Both the position numbers and the translations under genes were made by a program. The notes under the pieces were generated by a model that was given only the letters and a program-made list of their open reading frames with translations, had not been told where the DNA came from and ran no database searches. From the NCBI GenBank assembly GCA_934725735.1, contig CAKVCP010000012.1:1-30870 (forward strand): 30,870 bases of DNA. The letters are read 5' to 3'. The stretch comes from an uncultured Thermoguttaceae bacterium. GTDB taxonomy: Bacteria; Planctomycetota; Planctomycetia; Pirellulales; Thermoguttaceae. Shown here piece after piece: positions 16,478-25,293 of this stretch (positions within the stretch are counted from its first letter, which is position 1; each line of letters starts with the position of its first letter).

Positions 16478-17737
16478 ATGACGAAAAAGATCACGCGACG
16501 CGACGCGCTGCGAATTGCGACGGGTAGTCTCGTAGCGACGGCGTTAGGCGCGGAGCTCGCGTTTGCCGACGCGCCTCTCGAAGCGACTCCCGCCAGGAGC
16601 GCGTCGAACTCCGAAAAAATCGAGCCCCCCGCGCCTCGCGAACGCGTCGTCGTGAAACTCAAACCGAACGCCGATCCCGCCGCCAAAACCGAGCTCGTCG
16701 GCTACGAAATCGCCGACTATCGAGACGACCCCGCCGTTCGACAATACCTCATGGAGGACGAAGACGGAGCGCTGCGCTTCGTCGCGTCGGATCGGATCGT
16801 CGAGAAGAGCGCCGCGGCCGCGATTTCTCCGGAAGAAGCGCGCGACGGGATGAAAGAGAGGCTCCTGACGCGGATGGGGGAGGGGTTCGACGCGCTCGAC
16901 GTCGGATCGTTCCTCTTCGTGTCGAACGCCTTCGACGGTTACGTCGAATGGTGCGCGCGTCTTTTTGAACGTCTTGAAAAGGGGTTCGATCTTTACGCGG
17001 AGAAGACGAGGCTGAAGACGACGCGCCGTGAAACGCCCCTCGTCGCGATTATTTTTGCGCGGCAATCTGAATTTATTCGCTATGCGTCTGCGGAAACGCC
17101 GTCGGCGGAGAAGTTGGCCGCATACTATAATATGGAGACGAATCGCGTGGCGCTCTACGACCTGTCGAATCCGCAAGGCGTCGGGTCGGAAAATGAGCGG
17201 CGTCGATCGCGACTCAACGAGACGCGCGAGATTCTGTCGCGCCCCAACGCGGCGTTTAACGTCGCGACGATCGTTCATGAAGCGACACATCAGCTCTGCT
17301 TCAATCGCGGCGTCTTCCTTCGAACCGGTCCCTCGCCGCTGTGGGCCGCTGAGGGGATGGCGCTCTGCTTCGAGACCCCTAACGGTATGGCGACGCAAGG
17401 GGGCTGGGGATTTCGCGGCGCCTTTGTGAAAAACGAACGCATGTTGTCCCTCTATCGCGCGTACGCGCCGCAGATGAAGGATCCGTATCGGAAACTCGTC
17501 GCGCAGGAGGGGTTTTATGAGAATATAGAGGCCTCTTACGCCGCGTCGTGGGCCCTCTTCTACTATTTGAGTAAACGACGCGAGCGCGAACTTGCCGACT
17601 ACTTGAACGCCGTCTCTCAAAAAAAACCGTGCGCGGTCTACTCCCCACAGGAAAGACTCGACGACTTTACGGCGATCTTTGGCGACGATTGGGACCGTTT
17701 GACCGGCGACGTCGCGCGTTACTTGAAACGTCTTTGA
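16478..17737 (+). CDS. DUF1570 putative metalloprotease 1, Tat signal
   Basis: The 419-residue protein starts with a twin-arginine-like signal, KKITRRDALRIATGSL, then a hydrophobic stretch ending LAFADA. This suggests folded export by Tat. The C-terminal half is a DUF1570 domain with the zinc-protease motif HEATH at 267-271 and, about 30 residues later, WAAEGMA, whose Glu could be the third zinc ligand as in gluzincins. Before it are a Tyr/Trp-rich segment (FDGYVEWCARLFERLEKGF) and a VALYDLS strand shared with both downstream paralogues. The substrate is unknown and protease activity is unproven. It is the first gene of a three-gene run of paralogues; the next starts 31 bases after its stop. 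Confidence 0.82.
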   Translation: MTKKITRRDALRIATGSLVATALGAELAFADAPLEATPARSASNSEKIEPPAPRERVVVKLKPNADPAAKTELVGYEIADYRDDPAVRQYLMEDEDGALRFVASDRIVEKSAAAAISPEEARDGMKERLLTRMGEGFDALDVGSFLFVSNAFDGYVEWCARLFERLEKGFDLYAEKTRLKTTRRETPLVAIIFARQSEFIRYASAETPSAEKLAAYYNMETNRVALYDLSNPQGVGSENERRRSRLNETREILSRPNAAFNVATIVHEATHQLCFNRGVFLRTGPSPLWAAEGMALCFETPNGMATQGGWGFRGAFVKNERMLSLYRAYAPQMKDPYRKLVAQEGFYENIEASYAASWALFYYLSKRRERELADYLNAVSQKKPCAVYSPQERLDDFTAIFGDDWDRLTGDVARYLKRL

Positions 17738-17768
17738 ATTGCGCGCCACGCGAAGGAAGGAGGATTCC

Positions 17769-19316
17769 GTGAAACACTTTAATCGATTTTTACTACTGAC
17801 AACCTTCTGCCTAACGCTCTTCTTTACCGGAACGTCGCGCGCGCAGTTCAGCCCCGTGCCGATTCCTCAGCCCCCGAAACCCCTCGTTCCCTCCTCCGTT
17901 CCCTTCGTTCCCCTCAATCCGAAAACGCCGACCGACCCCGTGACGAAAGCGCGCGCGAAGATGTACGAGGAGATGCTCAAAGAGCTTCGCCAGCGTGAAA
18001 AAGAAGCGGCGGAGCAGGAGAAGAAGATCGAGGAGTTCCTGAGCAAGCTTTTCGAAGAGTTTGGGCCGGGAGCGCGAATCGGCTTCTCGCGACATTTCGT
18101 CGTCGTGTACGATACGACGGACGCGTATGCGAACTGGTGCGCGCGCGTTCTTGAAACGGTCGCGTTCGCGTACGAGCGGCTCGTCTCGGGGCTCGATTTT
18201 TCGTCCGGGCTCGAGGATCCGATGGTCGTCTTTATCTACGCGGAGAGGGAGCGTTACGAGGATTATTTCAACAAGTACGCGCCTTCGGAGCTCCAACGTT
18301 CGAAAGTAAAGCCGTTGGGGTTCTATTCGTCGAAGAATAACCGCGCCGTTTTCTACGACTTGACGGATCAGGAGCGTAATCGCCTCGATAAGACGGAGAG
18401 CCGCTCGATTGAAGAGGTCGCGACGGAGGTTCTCGCCGCGCCGAAAGGTCGGGAGAATCTCTCGACGATCGTGCACGAAGGGACGCATTTGGTTTCGTAC
18501 AACTACGGCCTCTTCAGTCGTCAAGGGGATAACCCGCAGTGGGCGGTGGAGGGGCTCGCAATGCTCTTCGAGGCGCCGTGCGGGGAAGCGAAGGACGGTG
18601 GATGGTATCCTTTCGACAAGGGGGGAAGACTGACTTTCGCGACGAATAAGCAACGCGTCGCCGAGTTTAAACAATACGCGTCGGGAACGATCGAATCGCC
18701 CTTTCCGGTAAGGGACGTCGTGGGGCTCGAACAGATCGATCCGGATCGCGCCGACGCGTATCCGATTAGCTGGGCGCTCTTTTCTTTCCTCTATAAGAAG
18801 TATCCCCGTTATCTTAAGGAGTATCTCCTTTATAATGTCATGCAGCAGCCGCGTATGGGGTACGCGACGTATCAGCGAACGCGTGAGTTTGAGCTATGCT
18901 TCGCGTACGATTGGAACAAGCTTTTCCTCGAGTTGAGGGCGCACGTCGACGCGCTGGAACTCGAAGATGGAGGGATGGACCCCAAAGAGGCGGAAGCGGT
19001 CGCGCGCGAGAAATACAATCTTCCGAAGGAGTTGACGGCGGAGGAGCAGAAGCGTCTGGCGCGAGCGGAGCGAGAAGCGAAGCGGCTTGAAGCGGAGGCC
19101 TCGCGTCGCGAGAAGGAAGCGTCGCGGGCGGCGAAGGACGCGGAAAAGAAGGCGCAGGCGAGCGAAGAGCGCGCGGCGAAGGCCGAACGGAAGGCGCAAG
19201 AGGCGGAAAGGTCGACGGGACGCAAACTTACGCCCGACGCGAAGCCATCGAAGGAGAAGAAGACGCCCGACGTAAAGCAGGAGGATTGGCTTAACGGTTG
19301 GGACGAGGAGGGGTAA
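17769..19316 (+). CDS. DUF1570 putative metalloprotease 2, coiled-coil tail
   Basis: This 515-residue protein starts at GTG 17769, preceded by a very strong GGAAGGAGGA. It has a Sec signal peptide, with cleavage expected after SRA at about residue 25. A Pro-rich linker and a charged helix (about 57-98, EKEAAEQEKKIEEFLSKLF) follow. The DUF1570 domain contains HEGTH at 236-240 and QWAVEGLAMLF. The last 110 residues form a Lys/Glu/Ala-rich coiled coil (KRLARAEREAKRLEAEASRR and similar) ending in an Asp/Trp-rich tip, absent from the two flanking paralogues. It may multimerise or anchor to the envelope. The catalytic motif is complete, but activity and target are unknown. Confidence 0.82.
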   Translation: MKHFNRFLLLTTFCLTLFFTGTSRAQFSPVPIPQPPKPLVPSSVPFVPLNPKTPTDPVTKARAKMYEEMLKELRQREKEAAEQEKKIEEFLSKLFEEFGPGARIGFSRHFVVVYDTTDAYANWCARVLETVAFAYERLVSGLDFSSGLEDPMVVFIYAERERYEDYFNKYAPSELQRSKVKPLGFYSSKNNRAVFYDLTDQERNRLDKTESRSIEEVATEVLAAPKGRENLSTIVHEGTHLVSYNYGLFSRQGDNPQWAVEGLAMLFEAPCGEAKDGGWYPFDKGGRLTFATNKQRVAEFKQYASGTIESPFPVRDVVGLEQIDPDRADAYPISWALFSFLYKKYPRYLKEYLLYNVMQQPRMGYATYQRTREFELCFAYDWNKLFLELRAHVDALELEDGGMDPKEAEAVAREKYNLPKELTAEEQKRLARAEREAKRLEAEASRREKEASRAAKDAEKKAQASEERAAKAERKAQEAERSTGRKLTPDAKPSKEKKTPDVKQEDWLNGWDEEG

Positions 19317-19319
19317 CGC

Positions 19320-20477
19320 ATGATTGAAGGAGAGACGACGCGTCGCGCTATTCTTTGCGCCTTGGCGTTGGCGCCGTTAAGCGCGGCGTTGGGGTTCGAT
19401 TTGCAGACGTTCGAGACGGAGGAGTGGCTTCGCCTCGCGCGACAGAAGTGCGACGAGCTTGTCGAGCGGTTCAACGCGATCAATCGAGAGAGCGGCGTCT
19501 TGGATAGCGCCGGGCGTCCGCGACGGTTTAAGTCGAAGATTTGCGCGCCCTTTCTCATCTGTTACGACGTCTCCGACGAATACGCGGGGTGGCTCGGTTC
19601 TCTCTTGGGGGAAGTGACGAAGGCGTACGAGCGGTTTTGCGAGAAACTTGGCGTCGAGACGACGCCGCCGGACTCTGCGCTGACGGTCGTCGTCTTTGCG
19701 ACGCGAGAGGGTTTCGACGCGTTCGCGACGCAGTTGCAGGGGCCGGGCTTTCTTGAACAGGAGAATAAGCCGGTTGGGTTCTATCATAAAAGCTCCAAGT
19801 TCGACGGGTCGGTGATCTACGATATGACGTCCTTCGAAGCGACGCGCGAGGCGTCGGAGAGTCGAAGCGCGAGTAAGAAGGGGAGCACGAGCAGGGACGC
19901 GGAGACGGTCGTCGGGACGGATCGCGGCGTCTCGCGCGTTCGCGCGGCGAAGGAAGCGCGGGCGATGAAGTCGCGCCTCAACGCGGGGGACAATGTGAGC
20001 ACGATCGTGCATGAGATCGCGCACCAGCTTTCGTACAGGACGGGCCTCTTCAATTTTGGGGCGCCGGACTGGGCGGTGGAAGGGTTGGCGACGACGTTCG
20101 AGACGCCGAATGAAGACGCGGCGCTCGGGTGGCGCTTCCGAGGCTCGTTCCCCGTCAACGAGGATCGTTTGCGCGCTTTCGTGAGATATTTCAACAACGA
20201 TTTTTCCCTCTCGTCGATTAGGGAGGTGGTGACGTCGGACTCTTTCGAAGAAGAACTTCGCGACGAAGGGTACGCGACGGCGTGGGCGCTCTTCTACTTC
20301 GCGCTGCGTAAAAAGCCGAAGGAGCTGCGCGATTACCTGGAGCGGATCAAGAAGCGGGAGGGACGCCGGGGAATGTCGGCGGACGAGCGCATGGAGGAAT
20401 TCGTCGCGTCTTTCGGCGATCCGGACGTCTTCGGTCGGCAGTTCGTGAAGTTCATCCGCGATCTCAACTCGCGCTGA
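19320..20477 (+). CDS. DUF1570 putative metalloprotease 3
   Basis: The 385-residue protein starts 3 bases after the previous stop, using the GAGGAGGGG at that gene's end as its ribosome binding site; translational coupling is likely. The N-terminus has an Arg-Arg pair before a hydrophobic core (TTRRAILCALALAPLSAALG), either a Tat-like or a plain Sec signal. The DUF1570 domain carries HEIAH at 231-235 and DWAVEGLATTFETP, and shares the FLICYDVSDEYAGWL and VIYDMTS segments with its two neighbours. A Lys/Ser/Arg-rich insert (about 178-215) precedes the zinc motif. Function is unknown. The operon ends at the terminator just downstream. Confidence 0.82.
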   Translation: MIEGETTRRAILCALALAPLSAALGFDLQTFETEEWLRLARQKCDELVERFNAINRESGVLDSAGRPRRFKSKICAPFLICYDVSDEYAGWLGSLLGEVTKAYERFCEKLGVETTPPDSALTVVVFATREGFDAFATQLQGPGFLEQENKPVGFYHKSSKFDGSVIYDMTSFEATREASESRSASKKGSTSRDAETVVGTDRGVSRVRAAKEARAMKSRLNAGDNVSTIVHEIAHQLSYRTGLFNFGAPDWAVEGLATTFETPNEDAALGWRFRGSFPVNEDRLRAFVRYFNNDFSLSSIREVVTSDSFEEELRDEGYATAWALFYFALRKKPKELRDYLERIKKREGRRGMSADERMEEFVASFGDPDVFGRQFVKFIRDLNSR

Positions 20478-20560
20478 GACGCGGCGACTCTCTCGGCTTG
20501 CGGACAGTTCGAAGCGTTCTCCCCTTCGCCGGGAAACGGGGAGGAGATGGGAGAAAAGAA

Positions 20561-20599
20561 AAACCGCGGCGCGGGGCAAGGCGTCGCGGTTTTGTTTTT
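20561..20599. terminator. Bidirectional terminator between convergent operons
   Basis: AAACCGCG at 20561-20568 pairs perfectly with CGCGGTTT at 20585-20592, followed by a T-run. The A-rich flank before it gives the T-run for the minus-strand polysaccharide operon ending at 20643. Confidence 0.88.
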
Positions 20600-20642
20600 A
20601 GAGGGAGAAAGTCGACATCGCGTCGCGGACGGCGCGGGGGGG

Positions 20643-21839
20643 TCAGACTTTCTCGAAGAACGTGTCGGGGCGGTTCGGGTTGAAGATCTCGTTGCACGTC
20701 ATCACGGTGACCAAATCTTCGGTATCGGAGAGATTGACGATGTTATGCGTCCAGCCGGGGATCATATAGACCGCTTCGATCTTGTCGCCGCTGACCTCGA
20801 ACTCGACGATCTCGCCGGTGTTGATATTGCGCTCCTGAATCAGTCCGTGACCATGGACGACGATGAAGAGCTCCCATTTCGAGTTGTGCCAGTGTTGCCC
20901 CTTCGTAATACCCGGCTTGCTGATATTGATGGAGACTTGCCCGCAGTCGAGGGTATGGACGAGCTCGGTGAAGCTCCCGCGATCGTCGCAGTTCATTTTG
21001 AGGGGATATTTGAACTGCTCCTTGGGGAGATACGTGAGATAGAGGGAATGCAACTTCTTCGCGAAGGAACCTTCGGGCGTTTTGGGGAGAAGAAGGGTTT
21101 GCGGGAGGGTCTTGAACTCCTGGAGGAGATCGACGATCTCGCCGAGAGTCACCTTGTGCGTCGTCGGAACGAAGCAATATCTCCCGTCTTCCTTAGCGAC
21201 GGCGTCGACCCCGTCGAATTCGCAGCGCTTCTCCTTCCCCTCGAGAAGATCGAACATCCCTTCGACGAGATCGTCGATGTATAGGAGTTCGAGCTCCGTG
21301 CTCCGGTCGTTGACAGTAAAGGGTTCGTCGTTCGCGACGCAATAACAAAGCGTGGATACGAAGGAGTTGTACTTCGGTCTGCTATGCCCCATCAGATTCG
21401 GGAAGCGATAGACGGCGACCTTCGCGCCCGTTTCCTTCGCATAGTCGAAGAAGAGCTCTTCCCCGGCCTTCTTGCTGCGTCCATACTCGCTATTTCCGAA
21501 TCTCCCGGCGAGGGTCGCCTGGATCGAGGAAGAGAGCATGATCGGAGCCTTATTACCATGCTTCTTGAGAAGATCGAGCAACTCGGAAGCGAACCCGAAG
21601 TTCCCCTTCATGAAATCCTCGGGGTTCTCAGGTCGATTTACGCCCGCGAGATTGAAGACGAAGTCCGCCTTCTGGCAATACGCGTCGAGCTCCTCGGGGG
21701 TGGAGTTGAGATCATACTCGTAAATTTCCTCGACGCAGATATTGGGACGCGTACGATTTTTGTTGTCTCGAATATTCTTGAGATTGTTGCAAAGGGCGGT
21801 ACCGACCATCCCCTTAGCGCCGGTGACTAAGATCTTCAT
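20643..21839 (-). CDS. capF: CapF/WbjC/FnlB-like bifunctional sugar-nucleotide enzyme
   Basis: The 398-residue protein acts second in UDP-L-FucNAc synthesis. An N-terminal short-chain dehydrogenase domain starts MKILVTGAKGMVGTALCNNL (NAD(P)-binding GxxGxxG) and includes the SSS...YGRSK catalytic region. A C-terminal cupin domain includes ISKPGITKGQHWHNSKWELF with the metal-binding His pair, then MIPGWTHNIVN. In S. aureus CapF the cupin epimerises at C3 and the reductase acts at C4, giving UDP-6-deoxy-L-talose-type product. Length matches the family (about 370-400). It is the last gene of the operon, 29 bases after the CapG-like gene and just before a terminator. Confidence 0.9.
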   Translation of the reverse strand: MKILVTGAKGMVGTALCNNLKNIRDNKNRTRPNICVEEIYEYDLNSTPEELDAYCQKADFVFNLAGVNRPENPEDFMKGNFGFASELLDLLKKHGNKAPIMLSSSIQATLAGRFGNSEYGRSKKAGEELFFDYAKETGAKVAVYRFPNLMGHSRPKYNSFVSTLCYCVANDEPFTVNDRSTELELLYIDDLVEGMFDLLEGKEKRCEFDGVDAVAKEDGRYCFVPTTHKVTLGEIVDLLQEFKTLPQTLLLPKTPEGSFAKKLHSLYLTYLPKEQFKYPLKMNCDDRGSFTELVHTLDCGQVSINISKPGITKGQHWHNSKWELFIVVHGHGLIQERNINTGEIVEFEVSGDKIEAVYMIPGWTHNIVNLSDTEDLVTVMTCNEIFNPNRPDTFFEKV

Positions 21840-21868
21840 AACAGCCTTTCTCTTCTTTTACGCGCGTT

Positions 21869-23038
21869 TCAGACGTCTTTTCGCCATACCATTTTATTGA
21901 CGACGCCGGTATAGCTCTGGATGATCTTCACGACCTTGTCGCTGACGTTTTCGTCGACATAGTCGGGGACGGGGATTCCGAGGTCGCGGTTTTTGTTCAT
22001 CTCGACGGCGACGTCGACCGCTTGCAGGAGTCCTTTTTCGTCGATTCCGGAGAGGATGAAACACGCCTTGTCGAGCGCTTCGGGGCGTTCCGTGCTCGTG
22101 CGGATGCAGACCGCGGGGAAGGGGCGTCCCACGCTGGTGAAGAAGCTGCTCTCCTCGGGAAGGGTTCCGGAGTCGGAGACGACGGCGAAGGCGTTCATCT
22201 GTAGGCAGTTGTAGTCGTGGAATCCGAGGGGCTCATGACGGATGACGCGCGGGTCGAGCTGGAATCCGGACGCTTCGATCCTCTTGCGAGATCGCGGGTG
22301 GCAAGAGTAGAGGATCGGCATATCGTATTTCTGCGCCATCTTGTTGATTGCGTTGAAAAGGGAGAGGAAGTTCTTCTCCGTGTCGATATTCTCTTCGCGG
22401 TGAGCGGAGAGGAGGATATACCTTCCCTTTTCGAGGCCGAGACGCTGATGGACGTCGGAGGCTTCGATCTTCGCGAGATTGGAGTGGAGCACTTCGGCCA
22501 TCGGGGAGCCGGTGACATAGGTTCGCTCTTTGGGGAGTCCGCAATCGGCGAGGTAACGCCGCGCGTGTTCGGAGTACGCCATATTGACGTCGGAGATGAT
22601 ATCGACGATGCGGCGATTCGTCTCTTCGGGGAGACATTCGTCTTTGCAGCGGTTGCCGGCCTCCATGTGGAAGATGGGGATATGGAGTCTCTTGGCGCCG
22701 ATCACGGAGAGACAGGAGTTGGTGTCGCCGAGAACTAGGACTGCGTCTGGCTTGATCTCGACCATGAGCTGATAGGACTTCGCAATGATATTTCCCATCG
22801 TTTCGCCCAGATCGGCGCCGACGGCGTTCAAGTACGCCTCGGGGTCGTCGAGTTCCAGGTCGTGGAAGAAGACGCCGTTGAGGTTATAGTCGTAGTTCTG
22901 GCCGGTGTGCGCGAGGATCGTGTCGAAATAGACGCGGCACTTTTTGATGACCGCCGCGAGACGAATGATTTCAGGACGCGTGCCGACGATGATAAGGAGC
23001 TTGAGCTTGCCGTTGTTTTTCCATGAGCAGTCGAACAT
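21869..23038 (-). CDS. capG: CapG/WbjD/FnlC-like UDP-sugar C2 epimerase
   Basis: The 389-residue protein belongs to the UDP-GlcNAc 2-epimerase fold. It is predicted to do the last step to UDP-L-FucNAc, epimerising C2 of the UDP-L-pneumosamine-type intermediate. It has IVGTRPEIIRLAAVI, HTGQNYDYNLNGVFF, LGDTNSCLS, FHMEAGNRCKDECLPEETNR and SAHREENID. The catalytic Asp, two Glu and His of WecB therefore have counterparts. HTGQNYDY with CKDE distinguishes the CapG branch from true WecB, which is encoded separately two genes upstream. It starts directly after the CapE-like stop (TGA, one base, ATG), so the two are translationally linked. Confidence 0.9.
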   Translation of the reverse strand: MFDCSWKNNGKLKLLIIVGTRPEIIRLAAVIKKCRVYFDTILAHTGQNYDYNLNGVFFHDLELDDPEAYLNAVGADLGETMGNIIAKSYQLMVEIKPDAVLVLGDTNSCLSVIGAKRLHIPIFHMEAGNRCKDECLPEETNRRIVDIISDVNMAYSEHARRYLADCGLPKERTYVTGSPMAEVLHSNLAKIEASDVHQRLGLEKGRYILLSAHREENIDTEKNFLSLFNAINKMAQKYDMPILYSCHPRSRKRIEASGFQLDPRVIRHEPLGFHDYNCLQMNAFAVVSDSGTLPEESSFFTSVGRPFPAVCIRTSTERPEALDKACFILSGIDEKGLLQAVDVAVEMNKNRDLGIPVPDYVDENVSDKVVKIIQSYTGVVNKMVWRKDV

Positions 23039-23039
23039 T

Positions 23040-24077
23040 TCACTTATCCTCCCCCAGACGTTCTTGGATGTAGGTTAGCGCCGCGATCGTGTCGATCGTT
23101 TCTTGGAGATTGAGACGACGGGTGTTGTTGCTGTTGAACTCGGTGAGGGTGTTTCTCGCCTCGTCCCCTTCTTTGAAGAACTTGTCGTAATTCAAGCCGC
23201 GATTGTCCGCGGGGACGCGGTAGAAGTCGCCCATATCGACGGCCTTGGCGCATTCTTCATTCGTCAGGAGCGTTTCGAACATCTTCTCGCCGTGACGGAT
23301 GCCGATGACTTTGATCTCTTCTTTCTTTCCTCCAAAGAGTTCGCAGACCGCCTCGGCCTGCGTCTGAATCGTGCACGCAGGCGCTTTTTTAATGAGGAGA
23401 TCGCCGTTCTGTCCATGTTCGAAAGCGAAGAGAACGAGGTCGACGGCTTCTTCGAGACTCATGATGAAACGCGTCATCGTCGGTTCGGTGACGGTGATCG
23501 GATTTCCAGCTTTGATCTGATCGATCCACAGGGGGATGACGGAGCCGCGCGAACACATGACGTTGCCGTATCGTGTGCAGCAAATCTTGGTCTTGCCGGA
23601 CATACGCGACTTGGCGATGGCGACCTTCTCCTCGATCGCCTTGCTCATGCCCATGGAGTTGATCGGATACGCGGCCTTGTCGGTGGATAGGCAGATGACG
23701 GACTCGACGCCCGCTTCGATCGCGGCGGTCAGAACGTTGTCGGTGCCGATCACGTTCGTGCGCACCGCTTCCATCGGGAAGAACTCGCACGAAGGAACCT
23801 GCTTGAGCGCGGCGGCGTGGAAGATGTAGTCGACGCCGGGCATGGCGCCGCGAACGGACTGCAAGTCGCGCACGTCGCCGATGTAGAACTTGATCTTGTC
23901 CGCGACCTCGGGCATTTTCGCCTGATACTCGTGGCGCATGTCGTCCTGCTTCTTCTCGTCGCGGGAGAAGATGCGAATCTCTCCAATATCCGTCTTGAGG
24001 AAACGGTTAAGTACGGCATTACCGAAGGAACCGGTTCCGCCGGTAATCATCAATGTTTTGTTCTTAAAAAGCGACAT
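23040..24077 (-). CDS. capE: CapE/WbjB/FnlA-like UDP-GlcNAc 4,6-dehydratase/5-epimerase
   Basis: The 345-residue extended SDR enzyme is predicted to start the UDP-L-FucNAc branch from UDP-GlcNAc. It has NAD-binding GGTGSFGN near the N-terminus and HAAALKQVPSCEFFPMEA. In STDKAAYPINSMGMSKAIEE the usual YxxxK is MxxxK, as known for inverting 4,6-dehydratases of the CapE/FlaA1 type. ATG 24077 is chosen because GGAGGTGGG lies just upstream; an in-frame reading from 24176 would run deep into wecB. It overlaps the end of wecB by 14 bases. Confidence 0.92.
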   Translation of the reverse strand: MSLFKNKTLMITGGTGSFGNAVLNRFLKTDIGEIRIFSRDEKKQDDMRHEYQAKMPEVADKIKFYIGDVRDLQSVRGAMPGVDYIFHAAALKQVPSCEFFPMEAVRTNVIGTDNVLTAAIEAGVESVICLSTDKAAYPINSMGMSKAIEEKVAIAKSRMSGKTKICCTRYGNVMCSRGSVIPLWIDQIKAGNPITVTEPTMTRFIMSLEEAVDLVLFAFEHGQNGDLLIKKAPACTIQTQAEAVCELFGGKKEEIKVIGIRHGEKMFETLLTNEECAKAVDMGDFYRVPADNRGLNYDKFFKEGDEARNTLTEFNSNNTRRLNLQETIDTIAALTYIQERLGEDK

Positions 24078-25170
24078 GTCCCACCTCCAAAATATCTGCG
24101 ATTCTTCTACACGCGCGACCGTCGCCATAAGGATTGGCGGCATGCGCCATTTTTTCGTATTCTTCCTTGCTCTCAAGGAGTTCTTTGAAGTTGCGGTAAA
24201 TAACCTCTTCGTCGGAGCCGACTAATTTCAGAGTTCCGGCGGCAATCCCTTCCGGCCGCTCCGTCGTGTCTCTCATGACAAGGACGGGTTTTCCAAGAGA
24301 CGGGGCCTCTTCTTGAATTCCGCCGCTATCGGTCAGAATTAAGTAGCTCCTGGCTAAAAAGTTATGGAAATCCAACACTTCGAGAGGCTCGATGATGCGA
24401 ATTCTATCGCACCCTTCAAGCTCTTCGTTCGCGACTTGGCGCACGACTGGATTCATATGAATCGGGTATATTGCCTTGACGTCGGGATGTTCTTCCATGA
24501 CGCGACGAATCGCTCGGAACATATGACGCATCGGATCGCCAAGATTTTCACGGCGATGCGCGGTAATCATGATGAGCCGACTTCCGCTTGCCCATTCTAG
24601 ATCCGGATGAGTATAGGCGTCGCGAACCGTCGTCTGAAGCGCGTCGATGGCGGTGTTGCCGGTGACAAAGATCGATTCCGGTTTTTTTCCTTCCCTGAGG
24701 AGATTCTTCTGGGCGAGCTCCGTGGGGGCGAAATTATATTTCGCGACGATTCCGACGGCTTGTCTGTTGAACTCCTCCGGGTAGGGGCTATAGATGTTGT
24801 AAGTGCGAAGCCCGGCTTCGACATGCCCCACGGGTATTTGTTTGTAAAAACAGGCAAGCGCGGTCACAAAGGTCGTCGACGTGTCGCCATGCACAAGGAC
24901 GACGTCGGGCTTGACTTCGTCTAAAACCTTCCCGATACCATTGAGAATGTTTGTTGTGATGTCGAATAACGTTTGCTTATCCTTCATGATCGACAAGTCG
25001 TAATCAGGCGTCACATGAAAAGCGTCTAAAACCTGATCCAACATTTGACGGTGTTGTCCAGTCACGCACACAACCGTCTTCAATCCTTTTCTTGTCTTCA
25101 TCTCGTTGACAAGAGGGCACATTTTTATGGCTTCTGGGCGTGTGCCAAACACCAGCATAACCACTTTCAT
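24064..25170 (-). CDS. wecB: UDP-GlcNAc 2-epimerase, non-hydrolysing
   Basis: The 368-residue enzyme interconverts UDP-GlcNAc and UDP-ManNAc. Key segments are FGTRPEAIKMCPLV, HGDTSTTFV, VGHVEAGLRT, YPEEFNRQ and ITAHRRENLG, covering the catalytic Asp, Glu, Glu and His. LTDSGGIQEEAPSLGKPVLV, the nucleotide-binding signature, is intact, and length matches E. coli WecB (376). GGGGAAG precedes the ATG. It lies 123 bases after wecC, the next enzyme in the route to UDP-ManNAcA. That gap shows no convincing gene or terminator. Confidence 0.94.
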   Translation of the reverse strand: MKVVMLVFGTRPEAIKMCPLVNEMKTRKGLKTVVCVTGQHRQMLDQVLDAFHVTPDYDLSIMKDKQTLFDITTNILNGIGKVLDEVKPDVVLVHGDTSTTFVTALACFYKQIPVGHVEAGLRTYNIYSPYPEEFNRQAVGIVAKYNFAPTELAQKNLLREGKKPESIFVTGNTAIDALQTTVRDAYTHPDLEWASGSRLIMITAHRRENLGDPMRHMFRAIRRVMEEHPDVKAIYPIHMNPVVRQVANEELEGCDRIRIIEPLEVLDFHNFLARSYLILTDSGGIQEEAPSLGKPVLVMRDTTERPEGIAAGTLKLVGSDEEVIYRNFKELLESKEEYEKMAHAANPYGDGRACRRIADILEVGHVAF

Positions 25171-25293
25171 CTTACTTCCCCGTTGCGTTCTATAATCGTC
25201 GTGAAATCTTGGAGCCCGTTAGAAAGGCGACTCTGGACGCTTTGGAATAGAATCTCTTTTAACGAACCGCGCATAACCTGTTTTATGCCTTTA

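Noticed and set aside
24078..24176. Upstream extension of the capE-like protein
   Set aside because: It runs through the wecB coding sequence, and ATG 24077 has a near-perfect ribosome binding site directly before MSLFKNKTL.
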